Below, piece after piece: positions 24,920 to 32,797 of a stretch of DNA of 36,413 nucleotides; position 1 is the first letter of the stretch, and each line of letters opens with the position of its first letter. The stretch lies in assembly GCA_017619295.1 (NCBI GenBank), contig JAFZSQ010000009.1, positions 1 through 36,413 of the forward strand, read 5' to 3'. Under the pieces are notes generated by a model. That model searched no databases, was not told the origin of the DNA, and saw only the letters and a program-made list of their open reading frames with translations. The stretch is from Lachnospiraceae bacterium (GTDB lineage: Bacteria; Bacillota; Clostridia; Lachnospirales; Lachnospiraceae). A program made the position numbers and the translations under genes.

Positions 24920-25828
24920 ATGAAGATAGACAGGCTCATAGGAATACTTTCAATTCTTCTACAAAAAGAGATGACAACCGCGCCTGAATTGGCTGAACAC
25001 TTTGAAGTCTCCAGACGAACCATCAATAGGGATATAGAAGCACTTAGCAATGCAGGAATTCCGATTCAGACAATCCAAGGATCGGGTGGTGGAATCAGCA
25101 TAATGAGTGGTTATCGTATGGATAGAACAATCCTTTCTTCTAAGGATATGCAAATGATACTTGCCGGACTAAGGAGCCTTGATAGTGTCAGCGGAAGCAA
25201 GTATTATGGGCAGCTGATGGAGAAAATACAGATGGGATCTTCGGGCTTTGTAAGCGGGAGGGATTCCATCTTGATTGATCTGTCATCATGGTACCGCGAG
25301 ACATTGGCTCCAAAGATTGAACTCATTCAAGATGCAATAGAACTGAATAAGAGGCTGAAGTTTTATTATTATTCACCGAAAGGAGAAACAGAAAGAGAAA
25401 TAGAGCCTTACTATCTTATATTCAAATGGTCAAGCTGGTATGTGTATGGTTTCTGCTTGCTTCGAAGGGAATTTAGAACATTTAAATTAAATCGAATGGA
25501 CAAGCTGATTCATGGAGAGCCTTTTGTGAGGAGACAGGATGTTCCAATGCCAAACCTTGAAAGCGATGAAATTTATCCTGTAACCGGTACGGTAAAAGCA
25601 GTATTTGATTCATCGACTAAATGGAGACTAATTGAGGATTATGGAGCCAATTCCTTTACAGAACTTCCGGATGGAAGGTTACTATTTGAGCACGAATACG
25701 CAGATGATGAGAACCTTATATCTTGGATTCTTACTTTCGCAAATCAGGTAACGGTTATTGAGCCAAAACAGATTAGGGAAACGCTCTATCAAATCACCTC
25801 CGAAATAACAAAAAAATATGAAAAATAA
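24920..25828 (+). CDS. YafY-like HTH/WYL-domain regulator
   Basis: A 302-residue protein: an N-terminal HTH_11 winged helix (about 1-55, APELAEHFEVSRRTINRDIEAL), a middle linker, and a WYL domain (about 140-225, with the EPYYLIFKWSSWYVYGFCL signature) followed by a WYL C-terminal extension. WYL proteins sense ligands, sometimes nucleotides or DNA. It heads a run of closely spaced genes (VOC, GyrI-like, DinB-like, GNAT-YoaP) that it probably controls through the palindrome upstream. Confidence 0.93.
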   Translation: MKIDRLIGILSILLQKEMTTAPELAEHFEVSRRTINRDIEALSNAGIPIQTIQGSGGGISIMSGYRMDRTILSSKDMQMILAGLRSLDSVSGSKYYGQLMEKIQMGSSGFVSGRDSILIDLSSWYRETLAPKIELIQDAIELNKRLKFYYYSPKGETEREIEPYYLIFKWSSWYVYGFCLLRREFRTFKLNRMDKLIHGEPFVRRQDVPMPNLESDEIYPVTGTVKAVFDSSTKWRLIEDYGANSFTELPDGRLLFEHEYADDENLISWILTFANQVTVIEPKQIRETLYQITSEITKKYEK

Positions 25829-25843
25829 GGAGAACAAGCCACC

Positions 25844-26260
25844 ATGAGATTAGACGGTTTTGGGTTACTGGTTGAAGATATGGCGAAGATGATTCGCTTC
25901 TATAGGGATGTACTTGGTTTTGAGATTAAAGAAGCTGAAGACTCGACCAACGTATATCTTGTGAAAGATGGAACGCTGTTTCTTTTGTACGGGCGGAGAG
26001 ATTTCGAGAAGATGACAAATCGAAAGTATGAGTATATCAAAGGGCTAAATGGTCATTCGGAGATTGCACTTTATGTTGATACCTTTGATGAGGTTGATGA
26101 AGCCTTCAAAAACGCGGTAGAAAACGGGGCAACACCCGTATTAGAGCCGGAACTTGAACCGTGGGGACAGAGAACCTGCTACATTGCTGATCCTGAAGGG
26201 AATCTGATTGAGATTGGTTCCTGGAATAAGTCTTTTGAAGAGAAGGATGCCGGGAGGTAG
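25844..26260 (+). CDS. VOC-family (glyoxalase/bleomycin-resistance fold) protein
   Basis: A 138-residue protein with two beta-alpha-beta-beta-beta units: FGLLVEDMAKMIRFYRDVLGF at the start, HSEIALYVDTFDEVDEAF in the middle and CYIADPEGNLIEIGSW at the end, the last carrying the usual glutamate metal ligand. The substrate is unknown. AAGGAG precedes the ATG; 15 bases after the WYL gene and six before the GyrI-like gene. Confidence 0.9.
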   Translation: MRLDGFGLLVEDMAKMIRFYRDVLGFEIKEAEDSTNVYLVKDGTLFLLYGRRDFEKMTNRKYEYIKGLNGHSEIALYVDTFDEVDEAFKNAVENGATPVLEPELEPWGQRTCYIADPEGNLIEIGSWNKSFEEKDAGR

Positions 26261-26266
26261 AATTCG

Positions 26267-26896
26267 ATGGCTTTTGACTACAAGAAAGAATACAAAGAGT
26301 TTTACATGCCTAAAGAAAAGCCTTCGATAGTTGTCGTTCCTAAGATGAATTATATTGCGGTTCGAGGAAAGGGAGACCCGAATCAGGAGGATGGAGACTA
26401 TAAGCAGGCGATAGGTTTATTGTATGCCATAGCATTTACAATAAAGATGAGTAAAAAGGGGAACCATGAAATAGAAGGATACTTCGACTATGTTGTTCCA
26501 CCACTTGAAGGCTTCTGGTGGCAAGACGGGATACCCGGAGTGGACTATTCTCATAAGGAGAACTTCAATTGGATTTCAGTCATTAGATTGCCGGACTTTG
26601 TTTCCAAGACGGACGTTGACTGGGCAATAGAGGAAGCCACAAGGAAAAAGAAGATGGACTTCTCCAAAGTGGAATTTCTGACGGTAGATGAAGGAAAATG
26701 TGTACAGTGTATGCATATAGGTCCTTATGATGATGAACCTGAAACAGTTGCCAGGATGCATGAGTTTATGGAACAGAAAGGGTATGTTCTTGACATATCG
26801 GACAAGCGTTTACATCATGAGATTTATTTGAGCGATGCCAGAAAAGTTGCCGGTGACAAACTCAAAACGGTAATAAGACATCCAATAAAAAAGTAA
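26267..26896 (+). CDS. GyrI-like small-molecule-binding protein
   Basis: A 209-residue stand-alone GyrI-like domain (SHS2 repeats): PKMNYIAVRGKGDPN, FDYVVPPLEGFWWQ, and CVQCMHIGPYDDEPETVARMHEFMEQ followed by HHEIYLSDARK. Stand-alone members bind or hydrolyse small cyclic compounds in some cases, which cannot be told here. GGGAGG lies upstream. Part of the WYL-led operon. Confidence 0.9.
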   Translation: MAFDYKKEYKEFYMPKEKPSIVVVPKMNYIAVRGKGDPNQEDGDYKQAIGLLYAIAFTIKMSKKGNHEIEGYFDYVVPPLEGFWWQDGIPGVDYSHKENFNWISVIRLPDFVSKTDVDWAIEEATRKKKMDFSKVEFLTVDEGKCVQCMHIGPYDDEPETVARMHEFMEQKGYVLDISDKRLHHEIYLSDARKVAGDKLKTVIRHPIKK

Positions 26897-26913
26897 GTGA
26901 GGGAAAGATTAGT

Positions 26914-27621
26914 ATGAACAAAGAAAAAATGTATAAGGAAATTAATGACAAATTTGAAGAGCTCAAGGCAGCGCTTGAGGGTGACGATTTGGCAAAAATA
27001 AAAGCTCTCACCTTGGAACTGCATGCCATGGTACATCCTGCGGAAGTCTCAGGAAGAGCAGATAAGACAATCGCAGATATAGTTTTGGATTATATGCTTG
27101 AAGGAAACCAGAATGAGTTGGTTCCCAGAGAAACCTGGGACACAGATTTACACTATGCGGGAACAAAGACCGTGCCAATCTGCTGGCAGCTCTGGCATAC
27201 TTACAGAATTGAAGATTTGGTCAGCAACATCCTTATGGTAAATGGTCAGCAGATATTTAATGATGATTGGCAAAAGAGAATCAATTCCTCCATAACTGAT
27301 ACAGGCAACGCATTAGAGCTTGATGAAGTGGTTGAGTGGGGAAAACAAATAAATGCTAAAGAGCTAAAGAATTATATGATCACAGTCGGGAAGAACACAA
27401 GGCAGATCCTTTCAAATCTTTCTCTTGAGCAGATTAAGTCCATGGTTCCCGAGGAATGCGTCATGAGAATACTGGAGGAAGGCGGCGTAACAACAGATTT
27501 CCGTTCAGTCTGGCTTCTGGTATTCTGGGGCAGACTTACCATAGGCGGCATGATACTTACCCCTATGACTTCTCATCACATGATGCACTTGCCCACAAGC
27601 GCAGATAAGATTTTAGGATAA
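26914..27621 (+). CDS. DinB-superfamily protein
   Basis: A 235-residue helical protein. The N-terminal part (1-60) is amphipathic helical, followed by a DinB-like bundle with WQLWHTYRIEDLVSN carrying the first histidine and a late HHMMHLPTSADKI segment. GAGGG precedes the ATG. The second DinB-type gene of the window, in the WYL-led operon. Function unknown; a thiol or detoxification role is a guess from the family and neighbours. Confidence 0.78.
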   Translation: MNKEKMYKEINDKFEELKAALEGDDLAKIKALTLELHAMVHPAEVSGRADKTIADIVLDYMLEGNQNELVPRETWDTDLHYAGTKTVPICWQLWHTYRIEDLVSNILMVNGQQIFNDDWQKRINSSITDTGNALELDEVVEWGKQINAKELKNYMITVGKNTRQILSNLSLEQIKSMVPEECVMRILEEGGVTTDFRSVWLLVFWGRLTIGGMILTPMTSHHMMHLPTSADKILG

Positions 27622-27641
27622 CAAAGAATAGGAGGCAGTAT

Positions 27642-28394
27642 ATGAACTTCATTCAAGTAACCAAAGATAATCTTGAAAAGGAACACATATGTTGCGCAAT
27701 TTCAAACAACAAAGATGTTCAGGTTTCATCAAAGAAAGAATGGCTTTCCGACAGGTTTGAAGACGGTCTGGTCTTCCTGAAAAGCGAGGAAAGAGGAAAA
27801 TGCTTTATAGAATATATTCCTGCGGAGAATGCCTGGATTCCGATTAACGCACCGCAGTATATGTATATTGATTGCCTTTGGGTATCGGGTTCACTGAAGG
27901 GGCACGGATATTCTACGGAACTTTTGAATGCATGTATCGAAGACAGTAAGGCAAAAGGAAAGAAGGGCCTTTGTATTCTTTCAGCTCAAAAGAAACTTCC
28001 GTTCCTTTCAGACCCTAAGTTCTTGAAGTATAAGGGATTTAGTGTTTGTGATGAAGCGGATAATGGGATTCAGCTATACTATCTCGCCTTTGATAAGACC
28101 GCGGAGACACCGTATTTTAAGGATTGTGCGAAGCATCCGCATGTTGAGGAGAAGGGCTGGGTTTTGTACTACACACATCAGTGTCCATTCAACGCGAAGT
28201 ATGTTCCTATAGTGGAGAAGACTGCCAAGGACAATAACATATCATTCAAAGCGATAAGATTGACGACCAGAGAAGAGGCTCAGAACGCCCCCACTCCAAT
28301 AACAAATTATGCATTGTTTTGTGACGGAGAGTATGTTACGAACGAGCAGAATAATGATAAGAAGTTCTTAGCTCTGGCCGTCAAAAGAAAATAA
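27642..28394 (+). CDS. GNAT acetyltransferase with C-terminal YoaP domain
   Basis: A 250-residue protein. The N-terminal GNAT domain (about 1-150) has YIDCLWVSGSLKGHGYSTELLNACIEDSKAKG, the acetyl-CoA-binding loop region. The C-terminal YoaP-like domain (about 165-248) contains a thioredoxin-like CPFN segment and ITNYALFCDGEYVTNEQ. AGGAGG lies before the ATG. Likely last gene of the WYL-led operon; its stop abuts the strong promoter of the next unit. Confidence 0.9.
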   Translation: MNFIQVTKDNLEKEHICCAISNNKDVQVSSKKEWLSDRFEDGLVFLKSEERGKCFIEYIPAENAWIPINAPQYMYIDCLWVSGSLKGHGYSTELLNACIEDSKAKGKKGLCILSAQKKLPFLSDPKFLKYKGFSVCDEADNGIQLYYLAFDKTAETPYFKDCAKHPHVEEKGWVLYYTHQCPFNAKYVPIVEKTAKDNNISFKAIRLTTREEAQNAPTPITNYALFCDGEYVTNEQNNDKKFLALAVKRK

Positions 28395-28397
28395 TTG

Positions 28398-28426
28398 TTG
28401 ACAAAGTTTTTTTAATTTGTTAAAGT
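28398..28426 (+). promoter_or_regulatory. Near-consensus sigma-A promoter of the RNHCP/rsgA unit
   Basis: TTGACA (28398-28403), a 17-base spacer and TAAAGT (28421-28426). It gives a start near 28433 and so a leader of about 350 bases before the RNHCP gene. It begins only four bases after the previous stop codon. Confidence 0.88.
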
Positions 28427-28471
28427 GCACCTAGTAACACAAATCTAAAAGAAAGCGAGGTAGTCATAATA

Positions 28472-28537
28472 ATGAGTGTTAAGAGAACAGAGATTGTAAC
28501 TGAATATGACGTGAAGACCTCGGTATGTATTTTTTAG
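28472..28537 (+). CDS. Putative 21-residue leader peptide
   Basis: A short frame beginning MSVKRTEIVTEY and ending TSVCIF before TAG, about 40 bases after the predicted transcription start. GCGAGG lies 11 bases upstream of the ATG, a rather long spacing. Its codons 14-17 overlap both alternative RNA pairings, which is why a regulatory leader is proposed. No homology is claimed. Confidence 0.45.
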   Translation: MSVKRTEIVTEYDVKTSVCIF

Positions 28538-28571
28538 ATTGGATTAGCTGATATTAAATAATCTGACATTC

Positions 28572-28599
28572 AAAACCGTGGCGTATTTGTCACGGTTTT
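28572..28599 (+). terminator. Putative intrinsic terminator inside the leader
   Basis: The perfect nine-base stem AAAACCGTG / CACGGTTTT has a ten-base loop; its 3' end and flank (TTTTCTT) are T-rich. It sits between the first tiny frame and the second, the place expected for an attenuator. A smaller five-base hairpin follows at 28604-28618. Confidence 0.7.
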
Positions 28600-28671
28600 C
28601 TTATGCCTATTTCAGGCAATTTTCACATCGAAGGTCTTCACAAAAATCTTAAAATATCAAGGAGGTTTTTC

Positions 28672-28710
28672 ATGAAGACAAACAATAATAAAAAGGAGAG
28701 TGCAGCATAA
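28672..28710 (+). CDS. Putative 12-residue leader peptide
   Basis: The frame MKTNNNKKESAA is preceded by an ideal AAGGAGG (28659-28665) six bases before the ATG, a stronger site than that of most real genes here. It ends two bases before a hairpin and 73 bases before the RNHCP start. Such a site on so short a frame is hard to explain except as a regulatory peptide or a remnant of a gene start. Confidence 0.5.
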   Translation: MKTNNNKKESAA

Positions 28711-28783
28711 CCGGGAGGTTTGTTGCGCTCATACAAGTCTCCCAAAAGGATTATTAACCATAAACTTTTAGGAGGACTATCCC

Positions 28784-29212
28784 ATGAACAGGGAGAACAA
28801 AAGAAAGAAATACGAAAAGAATTATTATAAGAATCACCCATGCAACGAAACTTTTGTATGTAAGAATTGCGGAAAGACGGTAGTACCTACAGGAGCAGGA
28901 AGTGATCATAGAAACCACTGCCCTTATTGCCTTCACTCTCAACATCTGGACATAGAGCCGGGAGATAGGGAGGCTGATTGCGGTGGCCTGATGGAACCTA
29001 TTTCGGTATGGGTGAGAAAGAACGGAGAATGGGCAATCATTCATAGATGCAAAATCTGCGGATCTCTCAGCTCAAACAGAATTGCTGCGGATGATAATCC
29101 CATGAAACTTATGTCTTTGGCTATGAGACCAATATCCGCGCCCCCATTTCCCTTGGAGAGAATAGAGGAAATGACCAGACTGATGGGCGGAGACGGTGAG
29201 CTAAAGTGGTAA
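28784..29212 (+). CDS. RNHCP-domain zinc-binding protein
   Basis: A 142-residue protein with three paired-cysteine motifs: FVCKNCGK (C26, C29), the name-giving RNHCP at 43-47 with C46 and C49 (RNHCPYC), and HRCKICG (C89, C92). Spacing fits one or two treble-clef-like zinc sites. The family's function is not established to my knowledge. GGAGG precedes the ATG by eight bases. It shares its transcript with an RsgA paralogue 21 bases downstream, pointing to a ribosome-related role (inference). Confidence 0.9.
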   Translation: MNRENKRKKYEKNYYKNHPCNETFVCKNCGKTVVPTGAGSDHRNHCPYCLHSQHLDIEPGDREADCGGLMEPISVWVRKNGEWAIIHRCKICGSLSSNRIAADDNPMKLMSLAMRPISAPPFPLERIEEMTRLMGGDGELKW

Positions 29213-29233
29213 CGAAGAAATGGAGAAATAACA

Positions 29234-30220
29234 ATGAATAGTACAAATAGTGAATCTATCGGACGAATAAGCGAGATAAGAAAGAACAGCTTTACAATCC
29301 GATATGAAGGAAAGGATTTTCCGGGTAAGTTAAAAGGCAGCTTTTATGAGGAAAGTGCAGACAAACTTCCGGTGGTTGGAGACTATGTAAAGTTTGTTTA
29401 TAACCCACTTGGAGAGTCCATGATTAAAGAGGTTTGTGAAAGAAGGAGTTTTCTTCAAAGACCTGACCAGGCCAAAACTGCAGTTATGCAGTACATGGTG
29501 GCCAATGTGGATTATTGCTTTATAGTAACATCCCTTAATGAAGACTACAGCTACAACAGAATCGCAAGATATATAAGCATAGTCCTTCAGGGAGGTGCCA
29601 CCCCTGTAGTTGTTCTTACGAAGTCGGATTTGTGCAGTAATCCGGGCAGATATATCAGGGAAGTGGAAACCATTTCTGATAAGGCCAATGTCCATGCAAT
29701 ATCAGCATTGTATGGAATCGGGCTGGATGAACTGGAAGAATACATAATCCCGGGAGTCACCATCTGCTTTATGGGTTCTTCGGGAGCAGGTAAATCCACA
29801 CTCCTTAACGCAATTTACGGTAAGGAAGTAATGAAGACATCTGAAATAAGAGAGTCTGATTCCACCGGAAGACATACCACCACCCACAGGCAGTTAATTG
29901 AACTTGAAAATGGGGTGTCAATTATTGACACCCCGGGTATGAGGGAGGTTGGCCTGGCAAGTAGTGAGGAAGGTATAGACAGCGCCTTTTCAGACATTAT
30001 CGAGTTGGAGTGTCAATGTAAGTTCAGCAATTGCAGGCACGATACAGAGCCCGGATGTGCAATCAAAGCAGCCATTGCAAGCGGAGAATTATCTGCAAAG
30101 AGGTATGAATTATATAAAAATCTGGGTAGGGAGAATACAAACAACCATGCTATGAAAAAAGAAATATCCAAATGGGCAAAGGCCTATAAGAAGAGCAACA
30201 AGAAAAATATTTGGGATTGA
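29234..30220 (+). CDS. rsgA: RsgA-like circularly permuted GTPase (ribosome small subunit-dependent)
   Basis: A 328-residue protein. An N-terminal OB fold (about 8-75) is followed by the permuted GTPase: TKSD (129-132, G4), SALYG (G5), GSSGAGKST (181-189, G1), DSTGRHTTTHRQ (G2) and DTPG (232-235, G3). The zinc site follows: C262, C267, H269 and C275 in CKFSNCRHDTEPGC. RsgA matures the 30S subunit. The housekeeping copy in Clostridia usually lies with prpC/prkC and rpe, so this copy, paired with RNHCP and behind a structured leader, may be a specialised paralogue. Confidence 0.92.
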   Translation: MNSTNSESIGRISEIRKNSFTIRYEGKDFPGKLKGSFYEESADKLPVVGDYVKFVYNPLGESMIKEVCERRSFLQRPDQAKTAVMQYMVANVDYCFIVTSLNEDYSYNRIARYISIVLQGGATPVVVLTKSDLCSNPGRYIREVETISDKANVHAISALYGIGLDELEEYIIPGVTICFMGSSGAGKSTLLNAIYGKEVMKTSEIRESDSTGRHTTTHRQLIELENGVSIIDTPGMREVGLASSEEGIDSAFSDIIELECQCKFSNCRHDTEPGCAIKAAIASGELSAKRYELYKNLGRENTNNHAMKKEISKWAKAYKKSNKKNIWD

Positions 30221-30285
30221 TTTTTCTGTTTCCTTATAAATTCCTTATATTTGCAGAGTAATGTTACTGTATGCCTTTCCATAGA

Positions 30286-30328
30286 TTGACAGGGAGTATT
30301 ACTAATAGTAATATACCTATTAGTAATA
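30286..30328 (+). promoter_or_regulatory. padR promoter with overlapping palindromic operator
   Basis: TTGACA (30286-30291), a 17-base spacer and TAATAT (30309-30314) form a strong promoter. A perfect palindrome TATTACTAATAG-N8-CTATTAGTAATA (30297-30328) is centred on the -10 box, so a bound repressor would block polymerase. Autoregulation by the PadR protein is the likely reading. Confidence 0.85.
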
Positions 30329-30348
30329 TTTGAAAGGAGCACATGATT

Positions 30349-30975
30349 ATGGAATACATTATCCTCAGCCTTGTTTTATTAAAGGCAATGACAATCTATG
30401 AAATGCGAACATATATACAGCATAACCTTTCTACAGTCTGCAGCGACAGTCTTGGAAGCATACAGATTGCAATAAAGAAACTTCTGGAGAAAGGATATGT
30501 TTCTGTAACTGAATATGTGGACAACAACACCCTTAAGAAGCAGTACAGAATAACACCGGAAGGTGTGAAATATTATAAAAGCAGGGTTGGAACCCCCATC
30601 AATATTCAGAAGATGAAAAGCATGGAGGGGGGAAAGCTTTTCTTCCTTGGAATAGCTCCCGGCGAGAAGAGGGTTGAATTCCTCAAGTCGTATATTTCTG
30701 ATTTGGAGGGCGAGTTTGAGAAACTTCTTGTCGTAAAAGACTACGTTGATAAAATTCAGAAAACCGCTATAGAAAAAAGCGCCAAAAGAATAAAAGAAGA
30801 CCCCGTTCTTGTTAATAATCTGTTAGAAGTTTCAGGTGAAAAGACCGTTGAACAGGCATTAACAAACATCTACAATTATCAACTCTATATGCTGGAGTAT
30901 GGCCTGGAGAGAATCAAGGCGGATTTGGATTTTTACAAGAAAATACTGAAACGTGAATTGAAGGAAAATGAGTAA
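30349..30975 (+). CDS. PadR-family transcriptional regulator
   Basis: About 208 residues: an N-terminal winged HTH (about 1-80, LLKAMTIYEMRTYIQ, IQIAIKKLLEKGYVSVTEYVDNNTLKKQYRITPEG) and a C-terminal helical dimerisation domain (about 100-205). AAAGGAG lies nine bases before this ATG; an in-frame ATG at 30343 is only three bases from it. The stop overlaps the hydrolase start by one base (TAATG), so the hydrolase is the likely target together with padR itself. Confidence 0.93.
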   Translation: MEYIILSLVLLKAMTIYEMRTYIQHNLSTVCSDSLGSIQIAIKKLLEKGYVSVTEYVDNNTLKKQYRITPEGVKYYKSRVGTPINIQKMKSMEGGKLFFLGIAPGEKRVEFLKSYISDLEGEFEKLLVVKDYVDKIQKTAIEKSAKRIKEDPVLVNNLLEVSGEKTVEQALTNIYNYQLYMLEYGLERIKADLDFYKKILKRELKENE

Positions 30976-31979
30976 TGAAGAAGATATCAGGAAACAGGAA
31001 GGGAAAAAGCGTGATTATAGCGATTGTAATAGTGGCGGTTTTAATAGTTGCCCTCAAGTTTGTTTTGTTCCCGCCGACAAAAGAGATTCCGACCACAGGA
31101 GAATATCAAATTGCCTCAGAGGATTACTGGGTAAATGAAGATAAGGTCGACCCTTATTCAAAGAACGGAAGCACCAGACAACTTCAGGTTAGAAAATGGT
31201 ACCCCTTAGATTGTGCCGAAGAAAAGCCGATTGTTGTGGCATCTCACGGATCCTGCGGAACTATAGACAACAACGGCACACTTTATAGAGATTTGGCAAG
31301 TCATGGATATACGGTTCTGGCGGTGGCTCATCTCGGTCAAGCTTCAAGAGTCAAATATGAGAACGGCAAGAAGAGCGGTCCCAGCATGGCTTTTCTGAGG
31401 GAAATGTCTGCTTTGAAACCTGATGAAGACCCGGAGAAGGCATATGAGGTTTTCCATAAATGGATGGACATCAGGACCGACGATTTGAATGCTGTCATGG
31501 ATGATTGGATAGCAAAATCAGGTGCATCTCAGTTTATAGCAGAGGGGCACTCTCTTGGAGGGTCAGCTGCATATGCCATGGCAAGAATCAGAGATGATGT
31601 AGTCGGAGTTATTGCTTTGGAATCCCCATTTATGTACGACATTTCTGGTGTTGAAAACGGTAAGTTTGTTTTCGACGAGAGAGATTATGACGTTCCGATA
31701 TTAAGCATTTATTCCGATGCCAGTTACTCCCATTTGAAGGAATGGGGTCAGTACGGAAACAATGCAAGGTTTTTGGATAGTTCCAATCCTCTTTACACAA
31801 ACATCCATTATGAAAACATAGGCCATATGGGTTTGTGCGACCTGTCTTTGGTCTCACCTGTTTTGACGGCAATCATGGATGGTGGCTTCCAGAAAGTGAA
31901 TGCAACTGACTGTCTGAAAAAACTAAACGAGGATTGCCTTGAATGGATTACGAATCTGACGAAAGAGACATTGGAGTAA
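30975..31979 (+). CDS. Membrane-anchored alpha/beta hydrolase
   Basis: A 334-residue protein with an N-terminal membrane anchor (about 12-32) and an outward alpha/beta hydrolase domain resembling platelet-activating-factor acetylhydrolase or dienelactone-hydrolase types. Oxyanion region VASHGSCGT (88-96), nucleophile elbow GHSLGGS (S193), a probable acid aspartate in LSIYSDAS and the histidine in NIGHMGL. The substrate is unknown. Translationally coupled to padR. Confidence 0.88.
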   Translation: MKKISGNRKGKSVIIAIVIVAVLIVALKFVLFPPTKEIPTTGEYQIASEDYWVNEDKVDPYSKNGSTRQLQVRKWYPLDCAEEKPIVVASHGSCGTIDNNGTLYRDLASHGYTVLAVAHLGQASRVKYENGKKSGPSMAFLREMSALKPDEDPEKAYEVFHKWMDIRTDDLNAVMDDWIAKSGASQFIAEGHSLGGSAAYAMARIRDDVVGVIALESPFMYDISGVENGKFVFDERDYDVPILSIYSDASYSHLKEWGQYGNNARFLDSSNPLYTNIHYENIGHMGLCDLSLVSPVLTAIMDGGFQKVNATDCLKKLNEDCLEWITNLTKETLE

Positions 31980-32000
31980 ACGAAAGAAGGAGTGAAGGAA

Positions 32001-32387
32001 ATGATAGAAGCATTAAGTATTTTAGGAGCTGTACTGTTATTTATCGCAGCTGTTTTTGAAGTGTTATTGATAGCGGGGTTGCCTCTCGGTGAATTTACCA
32101 TGGGTGGACGGCACAAAGTGCTCCCTCCCGCCATGAGAGCGGCAGGAGCAGGATCATTGCTCACACAGGTTTTTGCGGGTCTAATTCTCCTGCAGGCAGG
32201 TGGATTCATGAGCATGTGGTTTTCACCCGGGGTAACAAAGGTTATCTGTTATGTTTTTGCAGGATTCTTTGTGATAAACACTGCTATGAACTTTTTCTCA
32301 ACGAGCAAGAAAGAGAAATACACTATGACTCCACTTGCACTGATCGAGGCGGTATGTTTCCTGCTGACAGCAGTTTATAAATTATAA
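32001..32387 (+). CDS. Small four-segment membrane protein
   Basis: About 128 residues with four hydrophobic segments (about 5-28, 50-70, 78-97 and 108-126) and a conserved-looking GGRHKVLPPAMRAAGAGSL loop. I do not recognise a specific family function. The ATG at 32001 is used because AAGGAG lies about nine bases upstream; a GTG at 31992 abuts that site. It follows the hydrolase by 21 bases and is probably the third gene of the PadR operon. Confidence 0.8.
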   Translation: MIEALSILGAVLLFIAAVFEVLLIAGLPLGEFTMGGRHKVLPPAMRAAGAGSLLTQVFAGLILLQAGGFMSMWFSPGVTKVICYVFAGFFVINTAMNFFSTSKKEKYTMTPLALIEAVCFLLTAVYKL

Positions 32388-32392
32388 AACAA

Positions 32393-32443
32393 TTGACAAG
32401 TAACCGAACGGTAACTATAATAGGGGTTACCGCTCGGTTACTT
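32393..32443 (+). promoter_or_regulatory. Consensus promoter with twin TetR-type operator
   Basis: TTGACA (32393-32398), exactly 17 bases, then TATAAT (32416-32421): a perfect consensus promoter. Flanking the -10 box are AAGTAACCGAACGGTAAC (32398-32415) and its inverted near-copy (32426-32443, one mismatch). Each holds an ACCG-N2-CGGT core typical of TetR-family sites. No TetR gene is in the window, so the repressor would act from elsewhere. Confidence 0.88.
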
Positions 32444-32497
32444 ATCTCAAGATAAATTAGAATAGCTGTAACAAAAGATAGAGGAGAGTATGAATAT

Positions 32498-32797
32498 ATG
32501 GGAAAAGAAATAGATATGGAAACAGAGAACAGAGTGAAGGTGGCTTACAGACGAAGAAAGATTTGGCAAATCGTCTCAGGGGTTGTTTTGGTATTTTTGA
32601 TACTGGTTTTGAGAGATACTGAATTTTGGGGACTAGATGAATGGGATTCTGAATTGACAATATTTGCGTTTGTATTTCTTACCATTGAAGCATTGTTGTT
32701 TTTTTGCACCGATATCAACAAATGTCCGCATTGCAACAGAATTCTTTATAGGAATGGGGGCGAATATTGTAAACGGTGCGGAGGGAGGATTAAATAG
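32498..32797 (+). CDS. Small membrane protein with C-terminal zinc ribbon
   Basis: 99 residues: a basic cytosolic N-terminus (YRRRK), two membrane segments (about 23-39 and 52-70) and a cytosolic zinc ribbon CPHCNRILYRNGGEYCKRCG with four cysteines. First gene downstream of the twin TetR-type operator. Function unknown; zinc-ribbon membrane proteins often bind partner proteins. Its stop directly touches the ATG of the MBL gene. Confidence 0.78.
   Translation: MGKEIDMETENRVKVAYRRRKIWQIVSGVVLVFLILVLRDTEFWGLDEWDSELTIFAFVFLTIEALLFFCTDINKCPHCNRILYRNGGEYCKRCGGRIK

Larger units (their letters stand above)
28433..28783 (+). promoter_or_regulatory. Long structured mRNA leader, candidate translation-coupled attenuator
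   Basis: The stretch holds no ordinary gene but much structure. CGAGGT (28456-28461, part of the first frame's ribosome site) can pair with ACCTCG (28517-28522). Competing with it, GTGAAGACCT (28511-28520) can pair with AGGTCTTCAC (28632-28641). A hairpin with a T-rich end lies between (28572-28599). After the second tiny frame, GGGAGGTTTGT (28713-28723) pairs with ACAAGTCTCCC (28733-28743, two G-U pairs). Part of the latter can instead pair, with one bulge, with GGAGGACT (28771-28778), the ribosome site of the RNHCP gene. The arrangement suggests control by translation of the small frames; this is inferred from base pairing only. Confidence 0.6.

Noticed and set aside
28604-28618. Small hairpin TGCCT/AGGCA as a second terminator.
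   Set aside because: A five-base stem is too weak to call on its own.
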